Below are positions 53,982 to 62,000 of a DNA stretch of 62,000 nt, piece by piece. How positions within the stretch are numbered: position 1 is the first letter of the stretch; every line of letters starts with the position of its first letter. Both the position numbers and the translations under genes were made by a program. A model generated the notes under the pieces. It made no database searches, was not told the origin of the DNA, and worked only from the letters and a program-made list of their open reading frames with translations. This DNA is from Cristatella mucedo (lineage: Eukaryota > Bryozoa > Phylactolaemata > Cristatellidae), in contig WPIO01000066.1 in assembly GCA_009760855.2 (NCBI GenBank), positions 1,855,001-1,917,000 of the forward strand, read 5' to 3'.

Positions 53982-54549
53982 CTGTATCCTTAGTTATATA
54001 TTCATCAACGTAGGGTAAAATGTCCTACCCCGGGGCGGAAGTCCGGGGGGGGGGAGAATGTCCTATATTCGCTCGCCCTGGCTCCGCTATTGGGAGCTGG
54101 GCATGATTGCCAACGCACCGTAGCGGTTTCTGCCCTTAAGTCACGTGACCGCAGACGCCGTCCGCGCTACGGCACCCTAGTACTCGCGGATGCGAGGCAA
54201 TGCTGATTTAGCTCGCTCCTCGAAACGCACACAACGAGTCACAATCGGTGCAACGATGAACGCAGACATCCGCGCGGCAGTATAGCGAAGCGGCAATAGA
54301 GAGCGTCCATACCGTACCGCATACAACAACTCCCACGTCCTTAGCGTATAAAGCCGTCCATTCGATAGCCACTGAGGGCTGCATTTGTACAGTGAGTTAC
54401 AGCGTAAAACTCTAGTTTGAAGCCGACGCGCGACCGAGTAACTAGCGGCTATGACGTTTCCGGTTCCGGTCAGAGGTAATTCGGAAAGGCGCAATTGAGG
54501 AGCCGCTGTCGTAATCTGACTTGGCATAGCGAAACTCCGCGCGTAAACG
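53982..54549. other. unassigned; G run 54047-54055
   Basis: No gene or repeat recognised. CpG content rises toward 54550. Confidence 0.35.
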
Positions 54550-55215
54550 ATTTCAACTCTTCGCGGAGCGCAAGTTGCGGCGACCCACGGCATTGCTTGC
54601 GGCGGCGCGCGTCGCCGTCGAACTCAACCCGGGAGACGTACTGACAGCGGCCCACTCGCAGCTAGGCTCGCGACGCACTCTCACGTGCGCCCCGTCGCTC
54701 GCTCGCGCTCCGATCGGCGCGGCAGGAGAGCGCGCCTATGCGGAGGACGGGCGCGCACGATCGGAGTCGCTCTCCAACGCACCCTCCGACTGAGAGCGGC
54801 TCGGCTCGAGCGCGGGCGCGCGCTCTCGCGCAGGAGGAGCGAGCGAGCGGACGCCTCGCGATCGGGAGCGCGCACAGGAAAGGGCGGGCGGCGAGAGAGT
54901 GCGCGCGCCCAATCGCAGGGCGCGCGCACTCTCTCGCCGGCCAGGTCGCTGGCTGCGGACCGCGCCGCTCGTTTTCTCAGAAATGGCAACCCGCTCGCTC
55001 GTTGAAGTCCGGGAATTTCTGCGCCGATTGGTGTGTCGTCGGCGATTTAGTCGCCTCATTTCTTATTGGTGCGTCGGCGATCCGAGCGTTCGAGCGTGGG
55101 CAAAGCGGCTGGCTGAGACTAGCGCGCCGCTCGCTACGAGCGCAATGCTTTTATGGCCTGGTTCGGTTCGGTTCGGATGCGAAAGCCGCGACGCTTGTAA
55201 CAAAGTCTGCCTCTG
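54550..55215. promoter_or_regulatory. CpG island with CCAAT pair and hairpin
   Basis: Contains a perfect 22-bp inverted repeat (54889-54910 and 54918-54939; arms GCGAGAGAGTGCGCGCGCCC plus two further pairs). Its loop borders a CCAAT word. Two reverse CCAAT boxes (ATTGG at 55027-55031 and 55065-55069) are 38 bp apart, an NF-Y-like pairing. A minus-strand promoter or a bidirectional promoter is plausible. Confidence 0.45.
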
Positions 55216-55216
55216 A
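54983..55216 (+). CDS. candidate ORF in CpG island, unknown
   Basis: 77 codons from an ATG in very good context (AGAAATGG). The product starts MATRSLVEVREFLRRLVCRR and continues FSRLISYWCVGDPSVRAWAK. The first 45 residues are basic and could form an amphipathic helix. No family is recognised and the downstream part is less protein-like. The stop lies just before a SINE-beta. Chance is quite possible in GC-rich DNA, and the inverse CCAAT words inside the frame argue for promoter rather than coding sequence. Confidence 0.18.
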   Translation: MATRSLVEVREFLRRLVCRRRFSRLISYWCVGDPSVRAWAKRLAETSAPLATSAMLLWPGSVRFGCESRDACNKVCL

Positions 55217-55217
55217 G

Positions 55218-55382
55218 TGTTAGCTTATTTAGTCGCCTCGTTTCTTATTAGCAACAGAACGGCCTTAGCGGCCACTAGCACTGCATTAGTAGACAGTGAA
55301 CGATGGCCAGCCCACTGCAGCGCTCGGAGCCCACGACCTGGGTCGTGACGAGCGAGCACCTTACACCATAGCTAAGACGGCT
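55218..55382 (-). mobile_element. SINE-beta, old copy
   Basis: GTCGCCTCGTTTCTTATTAG, CAACAGAACGGCCTTAGCGG, GCGCTCGGAGCCCACGACC (B box reversed) and GCGAGCACCTTACACCATAG (A box reversed). The same GTCGCCTC(A/G)TTTCTTATT word also occurs at 55050. Confidence 0.68.
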
Positions 55383-55671
55383 GTACCTGTATAAATGAGG
55401 CTGCCCTACGAGCGGACGGTCGCTTTCTCCAAATATAATATTGGCTCTTTCTAGTGCGTCGTTTGCAGGCGTGGATAAGCTAAACGATGGCTAATTGTTA
55501 TTTCGAAGACATCGCCGCCATCTCGCGGTGGCCTAATGCCGTCCTGTCCACAAGGACGCCGCCTGGCCGCCACTGGTCTCTCTGTCTCGTTGCGGTCGCG
55601 CGCCTGGCCGTACGGGCGCGCTGTGCGCTCTCGCGCTCTGTAAAAAGGAAAGAAGCAGAAAAACGATAAGA
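55383..55671. other. unassigned
   Basis: No feature seen. Confidence 0.3.
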
Positions 55672-55752
55672 ATAATAGCAATGCATTTTTAACGCGCCGC
55701 CAGCGAGGAGCTAGATCCCTTTCGAGGCACTTCGAGTTGGCTGTAAATAAAG
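55672..55752 (-). mobile_element. old LINE-alpha tail
   Basis: AATAATAGCAATGCATTTTT, AACGCGCC, CCCTTTCGAGGCACTTCGAG, TTGGCTGTAAATAA. Diverged but in the right order. Confidence 0.55.
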
Positions 55753-55959
55753 AGCGTCCAACTGTCACAAAAATAGTTACTATCGAGAAATTAGTCTTGT
55801 CTTGTGAATTGTTGTGCCTAGGAACGGGTCAAGCGTGAAGCTGTGGCCAACCGGTGCAAAAGCCGAAGCCGTCCAAAGGCAGACGCGTGTGCCCTAGAAT
55901 TCGAGCTAGCTGACGTAACCCTCCGCCCCGCCTCGCCCAGCCCCGTCCAGTCAATTAGT

Positions 55960-56146
55960 TTAAATAAATAAATCCTAGCTGCTTAAGCAGCCTCCTTTTG
56001 CATAGCGACAGAAGAGCCTTTACGGCTGGCTATCACCAGCGCTTGCAGTGGCGATAAAGGATCGCCCACCGCAGGAATCGACCCCACGACCTCGGGACCG
56101 AGGTCGTGAAAGCAACCGCCTTACCTAGTGAGCCATCACGGCTCTG
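55960..56146 (-). mobile_element. SINE-beta, full length
   Basis: AAATAAATAAATCCTAGCTG, CTTTTGCATAGCGACAGAAG, AGCCTTTACGGCTGGCTATC, GATCGCCCACCGCAGGAATC, the palindrome CACGACCTCGGGACCGAGG, the A box, and GAGCCATCACGGCTC. It shares the extra GGCT insertion (GGCTGGCTATCACCAGCG) with the copy at 57513, so the two are close relatives. Confidence 0.94.
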
Positions 56147-56597
56147 TTTAGACGTGCTCCGGGTTGCGAGAGTTTTCGTACGCCAAGACTGAGATGGGGC
56201 GCCCAAACTTCTCCGTTGCTGTCGAGCGTCCAGCTACCCAAGGCGTAGCGCAGCGTCCATTAGGGCTGCACCTGAAAGGCCGCGATTCCAGGGCTCAGAG
56301 CCGCGTCGCCGGTATTCGTCGCGCGGTAGCTGAGACGAGCGCCGCTTACGAGCGATGCGTTTACTGCCTCGGAACCTAGGCGCCGCGCGGATGGCGCCGC
56401 GCCCCCTTCCGCAATTGTAGGGGTGGAGGAGGAAGAGCGGCGGAGGCTAGAGAGCGCCGACGCGAGGAGGCGCGGTGGTCAAGCGGCGGCGGCGGCGCGA
56501 CGACGCCGGCGCTGAGCGCGAGAACCTGCGAGAGTGAATCTGGAGGAGGATAAATGCGAAGCGCTCGTCACCGGAGCTTGGAGGGGTGCTAACAAGA
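56147..56597. other. CpG-rich, unassigned
   Basis: CGGCGGCGG runs at 56430-56510. No gene fixed. Confidence 0.35.
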
Positions 56598-56665
56598 ACA
56601 ATAATTATAACAACAGGGGATCGTTTGTATAGCGCCGTCGGAGAACTGAATCTCTTATCCCCGAG
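56598..56665 (-). mobile_element. SINE-alpha/LINE-alpha tail scrap
   Basis: GATCGTTTGTATAGCGCCGT, CGGAGAACTGAATCTCTTAT. Only the hairpin region remains. Confidence 0.65.
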
Positions 56666-56837
56666 CTTAAAAGAACCGGCCTCGGGCGACTCCAAGTGCA
56701 GTGCTGACCTTGACCTAACTTTTGCGCAATACCTTCGGGTATTCCGCGGTTATTTTCGCTGCGACTGCACAAGAGCTGTAGCCGGATATGCGCCTTTTGG
56801 CTGATGTGGCGACCAAAGTAAACTTCTAGGCCACTGC

Positions 56838-57445
56838 AGCTGGCTATGAATATGGCTGGAGGGCTAGTTTTCAAGTCCCAGAGGTTTGAGCACCTGTCTC
56901 CTTTGCTGCAAGAAGTGGGATGGCTGCCGGTTAATCAACGGATACAGAGCAAAGTTCTTATACCGACCCACAAGGCCCGCCACGGCTTGGCTCCTCCGTA
57001 CCTAGCTGAACTGCTGCGCCAGTTTCAGCCTCCTCATGACCTCAGGTCTTGCGTGGACGATAAATTAGATGTTTCATTCCTCCGCTTAAAGACCGTTGGC
57101 GACAGAAGCTTTAGCTCTGCAGGTCCTAGACTGTGGAACTCGCTTCCACAATTCTTACGCAACGACAACTACTCTCCAACTGCCGACTATGGCACATCTT
57201 TTTCAGCGGTCCTGATCTGCTACTTCTATGCTACTCACTACCTCAGCTGCTCTCCTGACTCTGCTATGCTTCCCACTTTCTCTTTGTTGCGTGAGACGAA
57301 GTCTGTTGGGTACCGAATGCGTACCGAAAGCCGCTTAGGCTGTGTGTGCGCTATACAAAAAACTCTCCTGCGTAACATCAACACAGTCTTTGTGGCTTTG
57401 TGGAGTTACAGACGGAGATACAGGACATGACATGACATGACATGA
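56838..57445 (+). mobile_element. LINE-beta, best copy
   Basis: 5'-truncated element running from the C-terminal ORF (56846-57430) through AGCCGCTTAGGCT, GTGCGCTATACAAAAAACTC and GGAGTTACAGACGGAGATAC to a terminal pentamer run (ACATG)n at about 57423-57446. The copies at 28547 and 60475 end in ACATT or TTACAT units instead. Short variable pentamers at the 3' end are typical of L2/CR1 elements. Confidence 0.94.
56846..57430 (+). CDS. LINE-beta ORF C-terminal part
   Basis: Open for about 194 codons: GLVFKSQRFEHLSPLLQEV, GWLPVNQRIQSKVLIPTHK, ARHGLAPPYLAELLRQFQP, RLKTVGDRSFSSAGPRLWNS, FLRNDNYSPTADYGTSF and SVGYRMRTESRLGCVCAIQ. It is the segment C-terminal to the reverse transcriptase in CR1/L2-type ORF2 proteins. 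The RT catalytic motifs are absent from the window for this family. Its Pro-rich GLAPPYLAELL matches GLAPSYLAELL at 8150-8671. The last residues run through the UTR into the tail, because the true stop lies upstream or has been lost. It cannot act without the missing N-terminal parts. Confidence 0.87.
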   Translation: MNMAGGLVFKSQRFEHLSPLLQEVGWLPVNQRIQSKVLIPTHKARHGLAPPYLAELLRQFQPPHDLRSCVDDKLDVSFLRLKTVGDRSFSSAGPRLWNSLPQFLRNDNYSPTADYGTSFSAVLICYFYATHYLSCSPDSAMLPTFSLLRETKSVGYRMRTESRLGCVCAIQKTLLRNINTVFVALWSYRRRYRT

Positions 57446-57900
57446 CATGTCACGGCAGCATTCTCCTGCTGCCGACTGCGGTATATCGTTTCCAGTCGTC
57501 CTTAGCTGATAAATAAATTTTTTTAAATAAATCCTAGCTGATTAAGCAGCCTCTTTTTGTATAGCGACAGAAGAGCCTTTACGGCTGGCTATCACCAGCG
57601 CTTGCAGTGGCGATAAAGGGTCGCCCACCGCAGGAATCGAACCCACGACCTCGGGACCGAGGTCGTGAAAGCAACCGCCTTACCTAGTGTGCCATCGCGG
57701 CTCACCCTAAGCTGATAATGCTATGCTACTCACTACCTTAACTGCTCTCCTGACTCAGGTGTGCTATTCTCAAGTTCTCTTTGTTGCGTGAGATGAAGTT
57801 TAAGGCTACGGGTGCGCTACAGGAAAACTCGCCTGCGAAACACCCACACAGTCTTTGTGACGCTACTGGCAGAGATGCGTTACATCGCACGGCACATCCA
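57446..57900 (+). mobile_element. second LINE-beta, interrupted by SINE-beta
   Basis: 57446-57512: CATTCTCCTGCTGCCGACTG, CAGTCGTCCTTAGCTGATAA. After the SINE: ATGCTATGCTACTCACTACC, CTTTGTTGCGTGAGATGAAG, TGCGCTACAGGAAAACTCGC and GGCAGAGATGCGTTACATCG. It begins inside the ORF and abuts the pentamer tail of the previous copy. Confidence 0.88.
57513..57706 (-). mobile_element. SINE-beta nested in LINE-beta
   Basis: Full length with the palindrome GACCTCGGGACCGAGGTC, an A-rich tail (AATAAATTTTTTTAAATAAA on plus) and TGCCATCGCGGCTCACC at its start. Target duplication AGCTGATAA lies at 57504-57512 and 57710-57718. Confidence 0.95.
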
Positions 57901-58669
<769 letters not shown>

Positions 58670-58802
58670 TGCTCCCGTAAGCGCACCGAAAGCCGTTTGT
58701 TGGTTTTAAGTGTGCACTAGAAAACTCTCATTCGTAGCTTTAACCAATTAGCTTTCGTGGTTTTTAGGACTTACAGACAGAGATACATTGCAAGAAATTA
58801 CA
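58670..58802 (+). mobile_element. LINE-beta 3' UTR, diverged
   Basis: GCGCACCGAAAGCCGTTTGT, AAGTGTGCACTAGAAAACTC, TTCGTGGTTTTTAGGACTTA and CAGACAGAGATACATTGCAA. Confidence 0.8.
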
Positions 58803-59139
58803 TCAAGCGAATTTATGAGCGCTGATATTATTTGCGGTTCTTGGATTCTAATTACTAATAGAAACGGTTTTGTCTTAATTTTTGGTTAGGTGGTGCATGA
58901 AGTGAGTCGTGTAAATATTGTAATAGAATGTGGCAGTATGATATTGATAAGTTGATATTGTAGAGCACGCCGCTGTAACTTCTCACAAAATGCGCGCCTT
59001 TACGCTCTTGCGTTCTCATGCAAATGGGCGGCAAGCAAGGCAGGAGCTGCTGTCGCAAACCACCGCAGATCCACCGGAAATCGACCTCACCAAGCTCCAA
59101 CTTGGATCTCACAACACACCGCGATCTCCTCGTTATGTA

Positions 59140-59430
59140 CCGGCCGCAAAGTTTCGCACCATTGCGCATGCGCGCTCTCACGCTGCCAGCGACCGCGCTG
59201 CGACTCGGCGGAGGACGTCGGCCGGAGCGTCGGCTCAGGACGAGGGAGGAGGGAGGAGGAGGAGCAGGAGCAGCAGCTCAGGGCGCCGCGTCTAGTCCCA
59301 GGGCGACCCGGACGACGGAGAGAGAACGACGCGACAGGCGGGGCGGGGCGGGGGAAACAAACGCACTCTCGTCAGTTTGACGTTTGGAAGGGCCTGCTAT
59401 CGAGTAGTGGCAGTCGCCGCTGAGGTGAGT
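59140..59430 (+). promoter_or_regulatory. CpG-island promoter with first exon
   Basis: Elements in order on the plus strand: an exact NRF1 site TGCGCATGCGCG (59163-59174), a CpG-rich stretch, tandem GC boxes GGCGGGGCGGGGCGGGGG (59337-59354), an initiator-like TCAGTT (59372-59377) and a strong 5' splice site GAG/GTGAGT (59424/59425). If transcription starts at A59374, exon 1 is a 51-nt non-coding leader without ATG and the intron runs right, out of the window. NRF1-driven CpG-island promoters usually serve housekeeping genes. The gene itself is not in the window. Confidence 0.6.
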
Positions 59431-60147
59431 GGTCGGTCGGTTCCGGGCAAATTTTTGGAATGCATAGCTTCATGGCGGCTCTCTCTTCTCGCCTGTACCA
59501 AGCTGTAAGCCGCCAAAGCCAAAGCATAATGGAAATAAAGACACGTCACTCGACGCGCTGCGCGCTACCGAATCTTTTGCATGAAATTCCATCAAGCGAG
59601 GCAGCGAGCAGCGTCTGATCGCGGTACGTTCAAGAGCTCTCTTCGCAAGCGTGGGAAATGAAGTGCTCACGGCTGTTCGTGATCCACGGCCGGACGACAA
59701 GACGAAGCACACTTTATAGGGCCTCGCCGATCTTGAAAGATGCTGTCCATGTGTACTTTCTTGCTTTGGCCGCACAAAAAAATAGTCCATACACGTAGGA
59801 TAATGCAAGCGCTCGGTCCAAACAACCATTTGATGCCTTTTGAATAGCATATAGCTTCGCATTCTCTTACTCTGTGATAGCATAAGCTAAAGGGTTAAAA
59901 TAAGGTACCTATATATTGTACACTTCTATTATGCAGCATTCGCCTAACCGTCACTAACTCGGGTAATCCCGAAAAATCAATTACATGTTCAAATTCGACG
60001 TCCTCATTTCACCAAAAACCAAAACCAAAGAATTTCAAAATATCTTGGTCCTACTAAAAAAGCAACGTTTTCGTTGAAAATCGCTATTTACCATGTGTTT
60101 TAAGCCAAGTGCATCGGGAAAAAATAATTCTCTTTGCACCAAAGAAA
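59425..60147 (+). other. probable first-intron sequence
   Basis: Starts with GTGAGTGGTCGGTCGG. No repeat or exon is seen to 60147. The 137-codon minus frame at 59470-59883 has no recognisable feature. Confidence 0.4.
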
Positions 60148-60470
60148 AGTATCCCTTTCGGAGAACTGAATCTCTTTCTAGGCATTTTACATTTGCTGCA
60201 AGTGAAGAAGCGATTCAATGCGGCTAGCGATAACGCGCACAGCACGTCAGCACGACGTAAAAACGCACGACGGGCGGTTTACAGCCGGAACCAGCCGATC
60301 CAGATGAGGAGCATGATTCTTTTTTTCTAGCTTCAATTTAAATGTCGTCAACTTACGGAACGTCGCGAATCCTATTGGGAGCGGGTTCCAGGCTTTGGGC
60401 GCATGCGAACAAAAGGCGCGGTCTCAGCGGGATTTCAATGCGGTCGGTTCGAGGCAAAGCTCGACGACTT
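60148..60470 (-). mobile_element. old LINE-alpha 3' part
   Basis: TCGGAGAACTGAATCTCTTT, CTAGGCATTTTACATTTGCT, CACAGCACGTCAGCACGACG, GCGGGTTCCAGGCTTTGGGC, GCATGCGAACAAAAGGCGCG. CpG-rich compared with younger copies. Confidence 0.8.
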
Positions 60471-61132
60471 GAGACGTAAAGGCTGACCCACAATGCCAAG
60501 GCCACGGCTTGGCTCCTCCATATAAAAAAACATATCCTAGCTGATTAAGCAGTCTCTTTTTGTACAGCGACTGAAGAGCCTTTACGGCTATCGCAACCGC
60601 TTGCAGTGGCGATAAAGGATCGCCCACCACAGGAATCGAACCCACGACCTTGGGACCGAGGTCATAAAAGCAACCGCCTTACCCCGTGTGCCATCACGGC
60701 TCACCTAGCTGAACTGCTGCACCAGTTTCAGCCTACTCGTGCCCTCAGGTGCTGTGTGGAGAATAAATGAGCTGTTCCATTCCTCCGCTTAAAGACCGTT
60801 GGCGACAGAGGCTTTAGCTCTGCAGGTCCTAGGCTTTGGAACTGGCGTCCACAATTCTTACGCAACGACATCTACTCTCCTGCTGCCGACTATGGTTTAT
60901 CCTTTCCAGCGGTCCCGAGCTGCTACTTCCATTCCACTCACTACCTCAACTGCCCTCCTGACTCTGCTATGCTTCCCACTTTCTCTTTGTTGAATAAGAT
61001 GAAGTCTGTTGGATACCGAATGCGTACCGAAAACCGCTTAATCTGTGAGTGCGCTATACAAAACTCTGCTGCGAAACACCCACATAGTCTTTATGGCTTT
61101 CTGAAGTCACAGACATAGATACTTTACATAAA
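60471..61132 (+). mobile_element. LINE-beta, interrupted by SINE-beta
   Basis: 60471-60526: GCTGACCCACAATGCCAAGG, CCACGGCTTGGCTCCTCCAT. From 60707: TAGCTGAACTGCTGCACCAG, TTCCTCCGCTTAAAGACCGT, TGGATACCGAATGCGTACCG, GCTATACAAAACTCTGCTGC and CACAGACATAGATACTTTAC. The frame is broken in places, so no functional ORF. Confidence 0.9.
60527..60706 (-). mobile_element. SINE-beta nested in LINE-beta
   Basis: ATATCCTAGCTGATTAAGCA, TTTTTGTACAGCGACTGAAG, GATCGCCCACCACAGGAATC, CGACCTTGGGACCGAGGTCA (palindrome with mismatches) and TGCCATCACGGCTCACC. The target LINE word CCTAGCTGA equals the SINE's own terminal sequence, which blurs the junction; no clear target duplication. Confidence 0.93.
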
Positions 61133-61134
61133 GA

Positions 61135-61250
61135 GAGAAGATGGTACGATGCCTGGCCTGACTGTGAAGTAGTTCGGGTACGTTGGCTGAAAAAAAAAGA
61201 GAATGAAGAGACCTACGTGGATCGACAGAACTTTTCTTTTGAAACATTCA
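61135..61250 (-). mobile_element. LINE-alpha internal fragment
   Basis: AGATGGTACGATGCCTGGCC, GAGAATGAAGAGACCTACGT, GATCGACAGAACTTTT. It corresponds to the stretch encoding FKVLSLTFRSLHS to HQAKHRT in reverse, without a tail. Confidence 0.65.
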
Positions 61251-62000
61251 AGGAGAACGTGGGAGCTTAATTGGTGGAGCAAATTTTCCTGAGGATACAA
61301 TGGTTACCTGCATTACCTTGTCATTACCTAGAACTGCGTAACGAAAGAATTGACGGGGGACTACGTTTGGGGGGCCTTCTTCGTAAAAGCAATTTGCAAT
61401 TAAGTCGCAAATCTCGCTTATATATAAATATCTGAGTCCATTTTAATGCTCATTTTTGCATGTATTCAAGAATAATTGCGAGCTAATTTCGGTTCTTTGC
61501 TATTATCGCCGACTGATGATGAATCGCAAGGCATGAATTTGTCAGTTTTCACGTCGGAAAGAGGTATTGTATACTGGTAACAAAGCAAGGTTTTAAGTGA
61601 ATTATGGCCATTTTCTGTACTTCAGAGGCAGGAGAAAGTATGAATTAAAAATTACTACTCAGGGAAACAATTTTTTTTAGAATCATATTTTTAGCTGCCG
61701 GACGACGTCCAGCGCCCTCAGCTTCTGCCAGGTGCAAAGCCTATCGGGGCATATCCCCTCCGGGCTCAAAGCCCGCAGCTCAACTATCTCTATAAGGTGT
61801 AAAAGGCTTAATATGTAAAGCCTACAGAAAACTGTCGGCCTTTGAAGCGACTCAAGCTTGTATACCTCCTAATCATGTACTATGAAGTAACCGCTTACTA
61901 GTCTTTGCGATTAACAGCGGCGATTAGCACGGTGGCAGTAATTGTCTGATTGATGACGTAGCGGGCCGTCGTCCCGCTACGAACGGCACGAGTAGGCCGG
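61251..62000. other. unassigned
   Basis: AT-leaning sequence to about 61680, then mixed. No repeat or gene recognised. Confidence 0.35.

Noticed and set aside
56470-56500. tRNA-like GGTGGTCAAGCGG near 56472
   Set aside because: An isolated A-box-like word without a B box downstream.

Overview
This looks like a stretch of nuclear genome from a multicellular animal, most likely an invertebrate. The reasons are dispersed non-LTR retrotransposons (LINEs) of the CR1/L2 type, tRNA-derived SINEs, long (GA/CT)n, (AC)n and (AT)n microsatellites, poly-C/G runs, CpG-rich islands, and no compact gene organisation. I cannot name the species. No complete host gene is visible. Most long open frames are by-products of microsatellites or GC-rich islands, or are retrotransposon remnants.

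Four interspersed families account for most recognisable sequence. I use working names. LINE-alpha is CR1/L2-like, encodes FYADDTQLY and a C-terminal LADLHWLPVKQRIDFK region, and ends in a hairpin followed by (TTA)n. LINE-beta is a second CR1/L2-like family (GWLPVNQRIQSK, RHGLAPPYLAELL) ending in short ACATT/ACATG-like repeats. SINE-alpha has a tRNA-like head and a tail homologous to the LINE-alpha 3' hairpin. SINE-beta has a tRNA-like head with an 11-bp palindrome between its A and B boxes and a tail related to LINE-beta. The window thus carries two apparent LINE/SINE partner pairs, about 30 LINE-alpha, 10 LINE-beta, 8 SINE-alpha and 15 SINE-beta pieces, several nested in each other.

Layout. 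0-6 kb: GC-rich start, two SINEs, a 0.8-kb (CT)n array, a CpG island (4.1-5.7 kb) and a 27-C run. 6-10.5 kb: LINE-beta and LINE-alpha copies, a 52-bp palindrome, and a SINE-beta inside a LINE. 10.5-16 kb: a CpG island, degenerate LINEs and an E-box cluster with a small ORF. 16-24.6 kb: AT-richer DNA with a foldback element and old repeats. 24.8-32.7 kb: the best LINE-alpha reverse transcriptase copy, a minisatellite broken by two insertions, and a SINE split by a LINE. 32.7-45 kb: mostly unassigned DNA with a (GA)n/(GGGA)n array and CAG-rich stretches. 45-56.6 kb: CpG islands separated by LINE-alpha tails and (GA)n, with a probable minus-strand coding exon at 51765-51960. 56.8-62 kb: LINE-beta copies hit by SINE-beta, and a convincing plus-strand promoter with first exon ending at 59424.

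The genes that work together here are retrotransposon parts. LINE reverse transcriptases probably recognise a 3' RNA hairpin, and the SINEs appear to carry that hairpin and be mobilised by it. Host gene content is limited to candidate promoters and first exons.
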